The position numbers were made by a program, and so were the translations under genes. A stretch of 64,000 nucleotides of DNA from JAGNRR01 sp964389575 (GTDB lineage: Bacteria > Bacteroidota > Bacteroidia > Chitinophagales > Chitinophagaceae): NCBI GenBank assembly GCA_964389575.1, contig CAYMFF010000002.1, positions 1 through 64,000 on the forward strand, read 5' to 3'. The notes under the pieces were generated by a model. It worked only from the letters and a program-made list of their open reading frames with translations. It searched no databases and had not been told where the DNA came from. Shown here one piece after another: positions 33,560 through 43,050 of the stretch (positions are counted from its first letter, which is position 1; the number at the start of each line of letters is the position of its first letter).

Positions 33560-34789
33560 CTAATCCTTCGATAACAAATATTTTCTACGCACTAACATGA
33601 AAAAGAAAACGAAAATGGCAACACCATACTGGGTATTAAAAAAAGCTTCAACCAGTAGCGGGATTAAAAAAATCAAGATAAAAGAAGAAAGCCATGAAGA
33701 CTTTTTCCAATTTTCTTTAATAAGTACAATACAGAAAAACAAAAACAACAACAACCCAATCGTTCCAGATATTAATGCAACGTAAAGAAATTGGTTGTGC
33801 GGATAAAGAACTTTCTCAGTTGATATCCCTTGATCTTGATACGCCTTTTTCATTTCATCAAATCCATCTCCTGCTCCTACCCCGACCAATACATTTTTCT
33901 TTATTACATCCCAAGAAGTACGATAAGATACTACTCGACCTTCATCACTTACATTGGTTTGAGAATTGTCATTCAACATTTCATAAAAAGCGTACTCGGT
34001 GTAATACAATTTATTTTTAAACGTATCACTTGTGTGAAAAAACAAAACGGGTGTAATTAGTAGAACAAACAAAATTGAAAGTCCAAGTTTAATTTTTTTT
34101 CTTGACACTATTAAAATTACTATCTCATAAAGAACGATTATATAAAGCGCTAACAAGGCAGTTTTGCTAGCCAAAATGTGTAAATAGGCAATGAGAAAAA
34201 AAGAAAGCACAGCAAAAACCAATGGATAAATTTTATCTTTTATGAATTGTAAACAGAAGCTAATACCAACTACCACGGTGACTCCAAATCGAATATGATC
34301 ATTCATAAAAGGAGTGGGAATACTTTTAGAAGCTCCATAAGCCTCATTAAAAGCATCCATATGTTGCCAATATTGCGAAAGACTCCAAACAGAACCTAAC
34401 ACACAAACACCAATAAACGCCATTAAAATATATTCAAACCATCTCTTATTCCATTGAATAGAATGCATTACAATGGGTAATGCTAAAAAAGGCAACATAA
34501 GTTGCATTCTGCTTGCATAATATGCTTGGTTCGCACTCCAAAAAAAAGTAACCCCATATAACAGAAAAATGCCTACAAGAATTAGCGAGCTTCGATCTCT
34601 CCAAAATGATTGAAATGTATCACGAACGCCAAGATTAATAATAGCATTGCCAATCAAGAGCATCATGCCAATGCTCACCATGGCTCTTCCGACCAATAAA
34701 CCAATAACAAAGACCAAACAAGCCACAAAAGCAAATCCCTGATGTGGAAACCAATTTAAAAACTGGAAAATGGGCTTAGGAAGTTTCAA
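33560..34789 (-). CDS. O-antigen ligase-like membrane protein (WaaL/Wzy superfamily)
   Basis: A 409-residue polytopic membrane protein with about 10-11 predicted helices. It carries the O-antigen ligase domain features: a long periplasmic loop (about 255-330) with SDEGRVVSYRTSWDVIKKN, VGVGAGDGF and LYPHNQFLYVALISGTIGLLLF, the His/Asn-containing motif typical of WaaL/Wzy. It would transfer or polymerise surface polysaccharide. The start codon is TTG (34789), as no ATG occurs before the first helix; the next Met is at about residue 37. It lies 48 nt upstream of the LON-domain gene. Confidence 0.85.
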   Translation of the reverse strand: MKLPKPIFQFLNWFPHQGFAFVACLVFVIGLLVGRAMVSIGMMLLIGNAIINLGVRDTFQSFWRDRSSLILVGIFLLYGVTFFWSANQAYYASRMQLMLPFLALPIVMHSIQWNKRWFEYILMAFIGVCVLGSVWSLSQYWQHMDAFNEAYGASKSIPTPFMNDHIRFGVTVVVGISFCLQFIKDKIYPLVFAVLSFFLIAYLHILASKTALLALYIIVLYEIVILIVSRKKIKLGLSILFVLLITPVLFFHTSDTFKNKLYYTEYAFYEMLNDNSQTNVSDEGRVVSYRTSWDVIKKNVLVGVGAGDGFDEMKKAYQDQGISTEKVLYPHNQFLYVALISGTIGLLLFLFFCIVLIKENWKKSSWLSSFILIFLIPLLVEAFFNTQYGVAIFVFFFMLVRRKYLLSKD

Positions 34790-34845
34790 GCAATAAGTAA
34801 ATTAATTTTATTCCTTAATATTAACTCTTAATTTCGTTAATTATT

Positions 34846-35751
34846 GTGGCACACCCTACAAATTTAATTGACGCAATTGCTCAAGGCAAAACCAAAGAAC
34901 TTGCTAAGGCTATTACTATAGTCGAAAATGAACTTGATGGTCATTATGATTTATTGATGCAGCTCACGCCGAACCTGAATACAAAAGTCATTGGACTTAC
35001 CGGACCTCCTGGCGCAGGAAAAAGCACACTAGTAAATGCCTTACTTAAACATTGGACAGATCAAAATAAACGGGTGGCTGTTTTATCTGTAGACCCCTCC
35101 TCTCCTTTTAATTATGGAGCACTGCTGGGCGATCGAATTCGAATGAATGATTTTTATCTAAATGAAAATGTTTTTATTCGGTCAATGGCCAGTCGTGGTT
35201 CATTAGGTGGTCTGAATGCCAAAATTATCGAGATTACCGATGTTGTGCGTTCGGCCAATTTCGATTATATCATCATAGAAACCGTTGGTGTTGGTCAGAG
35301 CGAAGTTGAAATTGCTGGCATTGCGGATACTACCATTGTAACTGTAGTTCCAGAAGCTGGCGATGAGGTACAAACCATGAAATCAGGTGTCATGGAAATA
35401 GCCGATATATTTGTGGTAAATAAAAGCGACCGACCGAACGCATCAGAATTTGTAAAAAACTTAAAGACACTGGCTCATTCTAAAGCCACAGATTGGGAAA
35501 CGCCCGTTGTGAAATCTGTAGCCACAACTGGAGAAGGGATTAATGAGCTAGGCGAAATAATTAATAAGCACCATTCATTTATTGAGAAATCTTCGGATAA
35601 AAAAATCATCTTGCTTACCGAAAAGGCGTATCAACTTATCCAACAAAAACGAATGCAAGATGTAAGTAAAATTGATTTATTCGAAGAATTAAAAATCCAA
35701 ATTAGTAAGCCTGAATTCAATCTTTACTATTGGATTAAAAAAATGTCGTAA
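34846..35751 (+). CDS. meaB: Methylmalonyl-CoA mutase-associated GTPase MeaB
   Basis: A 301-residue P-loop GTPase (G3E/ArgK-MeaB) that guards and reloads B12-dependent methylmalonyl-CoA mutase. Seen: Walker A GPPGAGKST (about 51-59), VDPSSPF, a Mg-binding/switch region ETVGVGQSEVEIA (about 145-157) and the guanine-specificity motif NKSD (about 190). The start is GTG at 34846; homologues begin at a similar distance before the P-loop. The mutase genes themselves are not in this window. A TAATTTCG element lies just upstream, as before hscB. Confidence 0.93.
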   Translation: MAHPTNLIDAIAQGKTKELAKAITIVENELDGHYDLLMQLTPNLNTKVIGLTGPPGAGKSTLVNALLKHWTDQNKRVAVLSVDPSSPFNYGALLGDRIRMNDFYLNENVFIRSMASRGSLGGLNAKIIEITDVVRSANFDYIIIETVGVGQSEVEIAGIADTTIVTVVPEAGDEVQTMKSGVMEIADIFVVNKSDRPNASEFVKNLKTLAHSKATDWETPVVKSVATTGEGINELGEIINKHHSFIEKSSDKKIILLTEKAYQLIQQKRMQDVSKIDLFEELKIQISKPEFNLYYWIKKMS

Positions 35752-35811
35752 ATTAGAAATTATTATCAGTCTATCAAACAGAATTACATTGAACTATAAA
35801 TTAATTAAGAA

Positions 35812-36360
35812 ATGAAAACAAGCAGCAAATTATTATCCATCGCCTTATTAGCACTAGCATTGGGGTTTGTATCTTGTAAAAAAGATACAGTAAACGCTGA
35901 CGACTTTTTAAGCGAAATTGTGGAAGAAGAAGAAACAATTACTTTGTCAAAGGCTGGTTTTAAGACCAATTCAATCGGTTTAATAAAAGCTACTACTGAT
36001 AATTATTATGAAGCTGGTACGATGGAATATATAGTTAATGGTGTTTTAGAGGCAACTTTTGAGTTTCAAACCGGAGGTCAAGGTTCCTTAAATAAAAACG
36101 GAAGTTCTACAATAAAAAGCCTGAAAGGCAAATCTAAAAAGACAAAAAAGTACACCAAAGTAATAGTATCACCCATGGTTAAGGTAAGCGGTTGCCAATG
36201 GATTGTACAAGGAATTATAGAATATTATGATGATAAAAATAATCTCCTAGCCACTATAGATTTCGGTAATGGATTATGCGACGAGTGGGCAACTAAAACC
36301 TTCCCGAATAATAACAAGCCGCCGGTAACATTCAGCCAAGACGATTGGTTCAAGAAATAG
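35812..36360 (+). CDS. Hypothetical lipoprotein
   Basis: A 182-residue lipoprotein with a clear signal (LLALALGFVSC, Cys22) followed by an acidic stretch (EIVEEEETI) and a beta-rich domain. A basic segment near residues 95-120 reads SLKGKSKKTKKYTK. Two later Cys (in VSGCQWIV and GNGLCDEW) could form a disulfide. I do not recognise a family. It is 60 nt after meaB with no obvious terminator between; no functional link is implied. Confidence 0.75.
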   Translation: MKTSSKLLSIALLALALGFVSCKKDTVNADDFLSEIVEEEETITLSKAGFKTNSIGLIKATTDNYYEAGTMEYIVNGVLEATFEFQTGGQGSLNKNGSSTIKSLKGKSKKTKKYTKVIVSPMVKVSGCQWIVQGIIEYYDDKNNLLATIDFGNGLCDEWATKTFPNNNKPPVTFSQDDWFKK

Positions 36361-36405
36361 AATTTAGTATAAATAAGAAATTAGCCCTTCCAGCTTCTTA
36401 CTAAT

Positions 36406-37242
36406 TTAAAATAAGCTAAATGCAAATGGATAGACTAGAAGTCTGAATAATACCCAAGTCCAACTGAGCAAAGCATTATGCCCTGCTACATTCACTCGGC
36501 GTTTGTGCTCAAAAAACATAAAAGCGGCTACTACGCCGTAGCAAAGAACTTCTAGAAATTGTATTTCAAATCCAACCCAAGAAAAAATACTTAGTCCTAT
36601 AGAAAATCCCAATAAGAGCAGCGCTCCTAAAAACGAAACAAAAGCTACCTGCCCTAAATAATCGTAAATATTATTTTCTTTTATTATTAAGCACATGATA
36701 TATTGAAAAGCCAACTGCGCAATAAATATCAGCGCGTCCGTGATAATACGTGTTCCAATATAATATTCATTGAGTCGTGAAAAAAAGTAGGAATCCACAA
36801 TCAAAGTAGTCATGATTCCACAAAAGATGATAAAAAAAACGCGCCAAAAAACATTACGAGATGGCACACAACTTCCAAGTTTATTACAGTCAGAAGCAAT
36901 AACAATTTTTCTATTGTACGTAATGAAATTATATAGCTGGGTTAAAAACCAATAAATAGGCGCAAATCTTCCTAAAACTCGTACCGACAAAAAACGATGT
37001 CCAAGAACCTTGAGCATACTATCAATACCATAAGTCACCACGCCATTTTCCCGATTGACTAAGGCAATTTTATTCTTTGCTTTTGCAACATCAAATTCAA
37101 ACTGATTATCCTCTATTACCTGCCCAAAATCTTTCCTCCCTTCTGAATCTAATAAATTATACTTCAGAAAAATACTAGTATACCAATCACATAATGGACA
37201 ATCTTTATCGTAAACTAGTGTGTGATTAGAAAGGGTTTTCAT
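36406..37242 (-). CDS. DCC-family (DUF393) thiol-disulfide protein fused to a membrane domain
   Basis: A 278-residue protein. The N-terminal DUF393 domain has the diagnostic DKDCPLCDWY (13-22) with the CxxC pair, and continues to ALVNRENGVVTYGIDSMLKVL and FLTQLYNFITYNRK (about 112). A four- to five-helix membrane region follows (about 130-278). DCC proteins are thioredoxin-like and predicted oxidoreductases; the fusion suggests a membrane-anchored redox function, otherwise unknown. It starts 9 nt downstream of the hutU stop, so the two are probably cotranscribed. Confidence 0.85.
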   Translation of the reverse strand: MKTLSNHTLVYDKDCPLCDWYTSIFLKYNLLDSEGRKDFGQVIEDNQFEFDVAKAKNKIALVNRENGVVTYGIDSMLKVLGHRFLSVRVLGRFAPIYWFLTQLYNFITYNRKIVIASDCNKLGSCVPSRNVFWRVFFIIFCGIMTTLIVDSYFFSRLNEYYIGTRIITDALIFIAQLAFQYIMCLIIKENNIYDYLGQVAFVSFLGALLLLGFSIGLSIFSWVGFEIQFLEVLCYGVVAAFMFFEHKRRVNVAGHNALLSWTWVLFRLLVYPFAFSLF

Positions 37243-37251
37243 TAATTATTG

Positions 37252-38901
37252 TTACCACACCTTCAAACCAAACTTCTCTGCCCATTCAGTAGCTTTATCA
37301 TATCCGGCATCAGTATGCCGCAAAACGCCCATTGCGGGGTCATTGTGTAGCACTCTTTTTAATCGAATATCAGCATCTTCGGTTCCGTCTGCTACGATAA
37401 CCATTCCGGCATGTAAACTATAACCCATACCAACTCCACCACCATGATGGAAACTAACCCAGCTAGCACCACCAGCTGTATTAATAAGTGCATTCAAAAT
37501 AGGCCAATCCGCAACCGCATCGCTACCATCTTTCATAGCTTCTGTTTCGCGATTAGGAGAAGCAACTGAACCACAATCCAAATGATCTCTACCAATGACT
37601 ATTGGTGCTTTTAATTCACCATTGCGCACCATTTCATTAAACTTCAAGCCTGCTTTTTCGCGCTCTCCCATTCCTAACCAACAAATACGACTAGGTAAAC
37701 CTTGGAAAGCAATTTTTTCTTTTGCCATTTCTAACCAACGAAGCAATCCTTTATTCTCAGGGAATAATTCTTTTAATGCTTCGTCCGTTTTATAAATATC
37801 TTCAGGATCTCCGCTTAAAGCAACCCAACGAAAAGGCCCTTTCCCTTCACAAAAAAGTGGACGAATATAGGCGGGAACAAATCCAGGGAACGCGAACGCG
37901 TTCTCAACACCTCTTTTATCTTTGGCTTGTCCGCGCAAATTATTTCCGTAGTCGAAAGTAATGGCTCCTCTTTTTTGAAGTTCCAACATCAAATTGACAT
38001 GATGCGCCATAGTATCCAACGATAATTTTTCGTACTCTGCAGGATTAGCATCACGCAATGTATTTGCTTCTGCCACGCTCATTCCTTCAGGATAATATCC
38101 TATCAATTCATCATGAGCCGATGTTTGATCGGTAAGAGTATCGGGTGTAATATTTCTTTCAATTAATCTTTCTAATAAGTCAACTGCATTACAAACTACG
38201 CCAATAGAAACAGCTTGATTACTTTCTTTTGCTTTAACTGCTTCATCTATTGCTTCATCAATATCATGAAACATTTTATCTATATAACGAGTTTCTACCC
38301 GCTTTTGAATCCTCCATTCTTCAACCTCTGCTGCCAAACAAACACCTTCGTTCATTGTGATGGCTAACGGTTGGGCACCGCCCATTCCACCAAGACCCGC
38401 GGTTACATTCAAGGTACCTTTCAATGTTCCATTATAATGTTGATCAGCTAAAGCTAAATACGTTTCATACGTTCCTTGAACAATCCCTTGCGAACCAATA
38501 TATATCCATGAACCCGCTGTCATTTGACCATACATCATTAAACCTTTGGCATCTAATTCTCTGAAGTGTTCCCAATTGGCCCAATTACCAACTAAGTTAG
38601 AATTTGCAATCAATACTTTGGGAGCATCTTTATGACTTCGCAAAACCCCTACTGGTTTTCCACTTTGAACTAATAACGTTTGATCTTCTTCAATTTCTTT
38701 TAGAATCTCTAATATTTTTTCAAAAGAAGGCCAGTTTCGCGCTGCTTTTCCTAAGCCACCATAAACAATTAATTCATCCGGTCGCTCTGCAACATCGGGA
38801 TCCAAATTGTTTTGAATCATTCGATAAACAGCCTCGGTAATCCAGTTTTTACAATTTAATGTTGTGCCATGTGGGGCGCGTACTTCTCTTGCTTCAACCA
38901 T
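37252..38901 (-). CDS. hutU: Urocanate hydratase
   Basis: A 549-residue NAD-dependent lyase that converts urocanate to imidazolonepropionate in histidine degradation. Signatures: GLGKAARNWPSF, MTAGSWIYIGSQGIVQGTYET (about 130-150), the Rossmann NAD site TAGLGGMGGAQPLA (about 170-183), and FQGLPSRICWLGMGERE with the active-site Cys region (about 400-416). Length matches the standard enzyme (about 555). The ATG at 38901 (MVEAREVRAPHG) is preferred to 38916. A TATCTTTG -7 box (38913-38906, minus) ends 4 nt before the ATG. No other hut gene is in the window. Confidence 0.95.
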   Translation of the reverse strand: MVEAREVRAPHGTTLNCKNWITEAVYRMIQNNLDPDVAERPDELIVYGGLGKAARNWPSFEKILEILKEIEEDQTLLVQSGKPVGVLRSHKDAPKVLIANSNLVGNWANWEHFRELDAKGLMMYGQMTAGSWIYIGSQGIVQGTYETYLALADQHYNGTLKGTLNVTAGLGGMGGAQPLAITMNEGVCLAAEVEEWRIQKRVETRYIDKMFHDIDEAIDEAVKAKESNQAVSIGVVCNAVDLLERLIERNITPDTLTDQTSAHDELIGYYPEGMSVAEANTLRDANPAEYEKLSLDTMAHHVNLMLELQKRGAITFDYGNNLRGQAKDKRGVENAFAFPGFVPAYIRPLFCEGKGPFRWVALSGDPEDIYKTDEALKELFPENKGLLRWLEMAKEKIAFQGLPSRICWLGMGEREKAGLKFNEMVRNGELKAPIVIGRDHLDCGSVASPNRETEAMKDGSDAVADWPILNALINTAGGASWVSFHHGGGVGMGYSLHAGMVIVADGTEDADIRLKRVLHNDPAMGVLRHTDAGYDKATEWAEKFGLKVW

Positions 38902-38976
38902 AATGCAAAGATACACCCTAGCAGATGTTCAATAAAGCAAACCGTTGCTTTCTCTTAATATAAAAAATCAGAAAAA

Positions 38977-39525
38977 TTACTGCTTATTCAACAGAATATC
39001 ACAATTGCTTGTTGTGTGATTTAAACTATCACGAAATGATAAGTTTACATTTAATACATCACCATTAATATTACCTTCACCAGAAACATAATAGTTTCCG
39101 CATGTTTGCTGAAACGGAATATTAAAATTTGTACTAGAAGTAGTGATATAAGCCGTTAAGTCATTCGGACAAAATGTAGGTGAAAAACCCTTTAACGTCA
39201 GTTCGGTAATCGGTGTAAAATCAGATTGAATTTCAGCAACATAGGACTCTTGTGCATTCATAAAGCATTCATCAAATGCGGAATAATTGCCAATAAACTT
39301 ATCAATTGAACGAATACCACATTTAGTCCCTTCAAAACCTACCGGACAATTACAGTCTCCATCATGACAGGTGCCACCATTTAAACAGATAACATCTTCA
39401 CATGGTTTATAAAAAGTAGTAGGACCATAATTGACATCTTGTTTCTCACAAGAAGAAAAAACAATTGCAATAATTGCCAGAAAACTAAACGCAGAAAGCG
39501 CAACTAATTTTAATCGTTTCATCAT
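38977..39525 (-). CDS. Lipoprotein with one EGF-like domain
   Basis: A 182-residue lipoprotein: signal with lipobox IVFSSC (Cys about 26), then an EGF-like module (about residues 42-69) with six Cys in the order CEDVICLNGGTCHDGDC and NCPVGFEGTKC, matching the CxxxxCxxxxxC-x-C-xxxxxxxxC spacing. A C-terminal beta domain (75-182) is of unknown type. EGF-like modules are uncommon in bacteria but do occur in Bacteroidetes surface lipoproteins, often in calcium-dependent or adhesive roles. It starts 27 nt downstream of the 2TM-protein gene. Confidence 0.85.
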   Translation of the reverse strand: MMKRLKLVALSAFSFLAIIAIVFSSCEKQDVNYGPTTFYKPCEDVICLNGGTCHDGDCNCPVGFEGTKCGIRSIDKFIGNYSAFDECFMNAQESYVAEIQSDFTPITELTLKGFSPTFCPNDLTAYITTSSTNFNIPFQQTCGNYYVSGEGNINGDVLNVNLSFRDSLNHTTSNCDILLNKQ

Positions 39526-39552
39526 TACTTAAAGATAAAGTAAAAAAAGGAT

Positions 39553-39813
39553 TTACCCTTTGGCTTGACGCAAATAATCTTCGTTACCTGGGTCATCATA
39601 ATTAGTGAACAAAGCAGCCCAATGTCCTATTAATGCTAATGCCCATGCCGCAGTTATCCAAGATGGCCAAGGATAAGCCCAACCTTCTACATCAACGCGC
39701 ATAGCACCTTTATCAAAAAATATCCAAAGCAATACATTAGCTATCACAAAAATGATTGCATGTAATATTAATTTACTTTTTTGCTTTGCTGAAGGTGCTA
39801 TTTTTTTTGGCAT
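39553..39813 (-). CDS. Small 2TM-domain membrane protein
   Basis: An 86-residue inner-membrane protein of the 2TM-domain type: basic N-terminus (MPKKIAPSAKQKSK), helix 1 (about 15-34, LILHAIIFVIANVLLWIFF), a Trp-rich loop (GWAYPWPSW), helix 2 (about 50-68) and a charged tail. In some Bacteroidetes this domain is fused to LytTR-type regulators; alone its role is unknown. It is followed by the EGF-domain lipoprotein gene 27 nt later. Confidence 0.8.
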   Translation of the reverse strand: MPKKIAPSAKQKSKLILHAIIFVIANVLLWIFFDKGAMRVDVEGWAYPWPSWITAAWALALIGHWAALFTNYDDPGNEDYLRQAKG

Positions 39814-39860
39814 GCCTGAAATATTTTGTGCAAATTTAATTTAGACAAAACTAGTTACAA

Positions 39861-39893
39861 ACAAAAAAGCCGACTGTTTTAATCAGTCGGCTT
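39861..39893 (-). terminator. Terminator of the first large T9SS cargo gene
   Basis: AAGCCGACTG (39867-39876) pairs perfectly with CAGTCGGCTT (39884-39893), loop TTTTAAT. On the minus strand it is followed by TTTTTTG. It lies 19 nt past the stop at 39913. Confidence 0.88.
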
Positions 39894-39911
39894 AGAAGTT
39901 TTGTTATTTTT

Positions 39912-41160
39912 TTTATCTCACGAGAGTAACATTTCCTTGTTTGTAGAAACGCTTGCCTGTGCTCGTTACAGCCTCTATCACATACACATACGTACCTAAT
40001 GGTTGTGGCTTATCATTAAAGCGACCATCCCAACCATCATTGATATCAGTCGTGTTAAACACACGCTCACCCCAACGATTGTAAATATTCCAAGTCTTCA
40101 ATTCTACCAAACCACGGCGCTTTATCGTCAACTTATCGTTGATACTCGTACCACTTCCTGGTGAAAACGCATTCGGTAAATCTATCAAACTCTCATTGCT
40201 TACTATTACCGTCACACTGTCCATCGTTGGACAACCATTCTCGGTCTGAGCATTTACATAGTATCTCGTCGTCGCTGTCGGTTGAGCATTCGGATTCTTA
40301 ATCGTTGTGCTACTCAAACCACTCGGTGGAAACCAATTAAACAAGGTAACATTTCCATCGGCATAAAGCGTCACGCTTTCGCCAGGATAAATCGTTACAT
40401 CATCTCCTGCATCTAAAACGGAGTTTGGGTAAACCACCACATTCGCATAGGCTGTATCGTAACAACCATTGGCATCTAAACCAATCACCTGATACTCTTG
40501 TGTCGCTTCGGGATAAACCTGAACACTTGATACATTACCCGTACTACTAATAAAGTAATCTGGACTCCAACCATAACTGATACCACCAATCACACTTAAG
40601 CCAGTCGTATCGCCAGGGCAAATCGCTCGGTCGCCATCTAGTTGTAAAAAGTCTACATTGTTTACGGTAATCAATACATTATCATCATCACTACAACCAT
40701 TGGGTGTTGTGTAAGTCACGTTTAAATTCTGTGTAATCTTGCCGCTATAAACTGGATTAGGAATCGTACTATTATTCATATCTGCTCCTGGCGTCCAAGT
40801 TATTGTATAGTAATTCTGTGAATCCGGTAATACCGATGAGTTTAAGTGAATCGTATCGTTCAAACACATTTCTCTATCTATACCGGCATCTACTACTGGA
40901 AGAGCATCTACTATCACGGGCAAGGTTACGGAGCTATCAGGACAACCTGGGAAACTTGCTGTTATCGTATACATACCTCCTGGAACAGCCGGTGTAATCG
41001 TTGTGTTCAAGGTGTTATTCGGTGTCATGTCACCCGGTGGGGTCCAATTAAAATTATATGCATCGGGCGTTAAACCGGCCGTCGTTCCGGTGCCTGTTAT
41101 AGTAGTACTTTCTCCATCACACAAAATCGTATCGTAAGGATCTATCGTAAAACCTTTTAA
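39912..41160. repeat. 1249-bp direct repeat, copy 1
   Basis: This segment appears base-for-base identical to 43051-44299 (constant offset 3139). It covers the last 415 or so codons of the cargo gene and its stop codon. Divergence begins sharply at both ends: A/T at 39911 against 43050, and G/T at 41161 against 44300. A second, shorter patch of about 90% identity is at about 41440-41600. Confidence 0.9.
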
Positions 41161-42885
41161 GACATCGACGATCAAAGAAGATGTTGACGCACAAGCTGGC
41201 ATCGAAGTTCCTAATGAATTTTTGGGTGTTACTGTAACGGTGTATGTGATTGAATTCGTTCCAGCCGGATTCGGATTAACCACAACTGGATTGCTTATGG
41301 TAGTAGACGTCAAGAAATTATTAGGCGTACTAGCTACCCATAAATAATCATATTGTGTTCCAATAGGCGTAGAGGTCAATTGCAGACTCGAGTTTACACA
41401 AGTTGTGGCCCTCGGTGGTGTTGCTGTGACAATGGGAATATCGACTACATCTACAAAGACGGTGTCCAAATCGCAACCTTCGGCCACGTAATAAGTCGGT
41501 AAGGTCGGACTCGCTATGGGATTATCACAGTTCGTACAAGAGAGCGATGTGATGGGAGAGCCTCCCGGCAGGACAGACCAATTCTTATCGCCTCCTCCCG
41601 ATACAAAGAGTTGTGTTTGATCACCCGCACAAATAACGGTATCACCAAATGCTTGAATGCCGTAATCTACGAAGACTGGAATTGTAAATGTATAACTGTA
41701 TAAAATGCCTGGTGGCTTACAACTTGAGTCGATAATGGTCAGTACTAATACTTGTAATCCAGTATCGGCTGCTGTAGTCTGCCAATTTACACATGCTCTG
41801 ATAGAATCAGTAAGCGTTCCAGAATAAGATATAGTGGCACCCGGCAATGATACATTAATATTGGAATAAGGTACTAACACGGCATCGGTATCAGTGGAAC
41901 CAATGTTAAAGCAAAAAGCTAAGCTATCGCCAGAACATGCTGCCACTTGACCTAATGAATCCAATCCGGCACCCACCAAACTCAAAGTATCTACAGGCGG
42001 TGACGGAACTAGTCCAGGATTACAATTTGCCACCACAACCACTTGAATATCCCGTTTCACAAAACCGATTAATTGGCCGTTCCTATAGGACGTACATTTA
42101 ATGGTAATAACCCCTGTACCAGCATTAGAAGGAGTAAAAGATATAGCACCGGTTTGAGAATTAACCGTAAAGGTATTATTCGTTGGAATAGGGTTCGTTA
42201 GAGGATTTCCTGTTTGACCCGGAGGAAATGATGTATAAGTAGAATTTACTGGAGACCAATTATTACAGCTTTGTCCAGTTAGTGGATTAACCGATTCATA
42301 TACCAGTGAATCTCCATTAATATCAACAGCACCATTATTAAAAGTAAATGGAACACCAACACAACAGTATGGAACTGGTTTTACCGAAAAGTAGGGAGAG
42401 TTATCTGGAGTAGTAGCGGCCGTGCTATTGTCTAATGTAGCATCAATTACCAATGTTCCACCCGAGAGATAATCCATTTGGTTTCTGGCACCTACAAACA
42501 CCCAAAAACGCCAAAAATTACAAGGCTGTAATACGACGGTTGTTTCATAAACGTGTTCTTCGTATCCTGGCACAGGGCTATTTGGAGTATTACAGGTATT
42601 ACCAAAATTAGGACAACCATTACTTACAACAGTTGGACCTGATATTTTAGGAAGTGTTAGGGTTTGTGGCCCAATGTTACATCCTTGACTTTCGTAACAA
42701 ACTTGACCCGATCCTGGAGCAGGAATCCCACCACAATCACGGTAAAACTTAAATATAATTTTATAAGTATTACCCGTTACATGCTCATAAAGTACCTCTC
42801 CGCCTGCTGCGTGAGATGCTTGTGCCGTGTTGCTAAATGCAAATACCCCAATTGATACCAGCAATAGCAGAAATAATTTCTTCAT
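39913..42885 (-). CDS. Large T9SS type-B cargo protein (gliding-motility-associated C-terminal domain), copy 1
   Basis: A 990-residue secreted protein. Signal peptide MKKLFLLLLVSIGVFAFSNTAQA, then an N-terminal domain opening SHAAGGEVLYEHVTGN ... YRDCGG, common in large Bacteroidetes surface proteins. Ig/PKD-like beta domains follow with many Cys and CSGDS- or CAGDQ-type repeats. The C-terminal CHU_C domain (about 900-990, LPNAFSPGSGTSINDKLTI ... IYNRWGERVF ... DGWDGRFNDKPQPLGTYVYVIE ... VTLVR) directs export by the type IX system. The ATG at 42885 is used, not 42924. It is probably a surface adhesin or matrix protein. Its last 1.25 kb duplicates the next gene. Confidence 0.92.
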   Translation of the reverse strand: MKKLFLLLLVSIGVFAFSNTAQASHAAGGEVLYEHVTGNTYKIIFKFYRDCGGIPAPGSGQVCYESQGCNIGPQTLTLPKISGPTVVSNGCPNFGNTCNTPNSPVPGYEEHVYETTVVLQPCNFWRFWVFVGARNQMDYLSGGTLVIDATLDNSTAATTPDNSPYFSVKPVPYCCVGVPFTFNNGAVDINGDSLVYESVNPLTGQSCNNWSPVNSTYTSFPPGQTGNPLTNPIPTNNTFTVNSQTGAISFTPSNAGTGVITIKCTSYRNGQLIGFVKRDIQVVVVANCNPGLVPSPPVDTLSLVGAGLDSLGQVAACSGDSLAFCFNIGSTDTDAVLVPYSNINVSLPGATISYSGTLTDSIRACVNWQTTAADTGLQVLVLTIIDSSCKPPGILYSYTFTIPVFVDYGIQAFGDTVICAGDQTQLFVSGGGDKNWSVLPGGSPITSLSCTNCDNPIASPTLPTYYVAEGCDLDTVFVDVVDIPIVTATPPRATTCVNSSLQLTSTPIGTQYDYLWVASTPNNFLTSTTISNPVVVNPNPAGTNSITYTVTVTPKNSLGTSMPACASTSSLIVDVLKGFTIDPYDTILCDGESTTITGTGTTAGLTPDAYNFNWTPPGDMTPNNTLNTTITPAVPGGMYTITASFPGCPDSSVTLPVIVDALPVVDAGIDREMCLNDTIHLNSSVLPDSQNYYTITWTPGADMNNSTIPNPVYSGKITQNLNVTYTTPNGCSDDDNVLITVNNVDFLQLDGDRAICPGDTTGLSVIGGISYGWSPDYFISSTGNVSSVQVYPEATQEYQVIGLDANGCYDTAYANVVVYPNSVLDAGDDVTIYPGESVTLYADGNVTLFNWFPPSGLSSTTIKNPNAQPTATTRYYVNAQTENGCPTMDSVTVIVSNESLIDLPNAFSPGSGTSINDKLTIKRRGLVELKTWNIYNRWGERVFNTTDINDGWDGRFNDKPQPLGTYVYVIEAVTSTGKRFYKQGNVTLVR

Positions 42886-42950
42886 GTTAACTATTTGTGG
42901 CTTAAAAGTACATCCTTTTTCCATATTGTGTTTGTCTTAAATCGAATAAA

Positions 42951-42970
42951 TTAGGGCTTTTTGAGCCCCT
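42951..42970 (-). terminator. Possible terminator after the second T9SS cargo gene
   Basis: GGGCT (42954-42958) and AGCCC (42964-42968) form a short stem with loop TTTTG, about 80 nt past the stop at 43052. The T tract on the minus strand is poor (TAATTTATT). Low confidence. Confidence 0.35.
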
Positions 42971-43050
42971 AGTATCTTATAGACGTCTCATTCAACCCAA
43001 AGGGTTTGTAGAAAAGAGAAAAATATTAAAAAATTACGGCTAAAGGCCAA

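Noticed and set aside
36360..36405. Possible terminator between the lipoprotein and DCC genes (AAATTAG...CTAATTT)
   Set aside because: The arms are AT-only with a 16-nt loop and no T tract; too weak in this AT-rich sequence.
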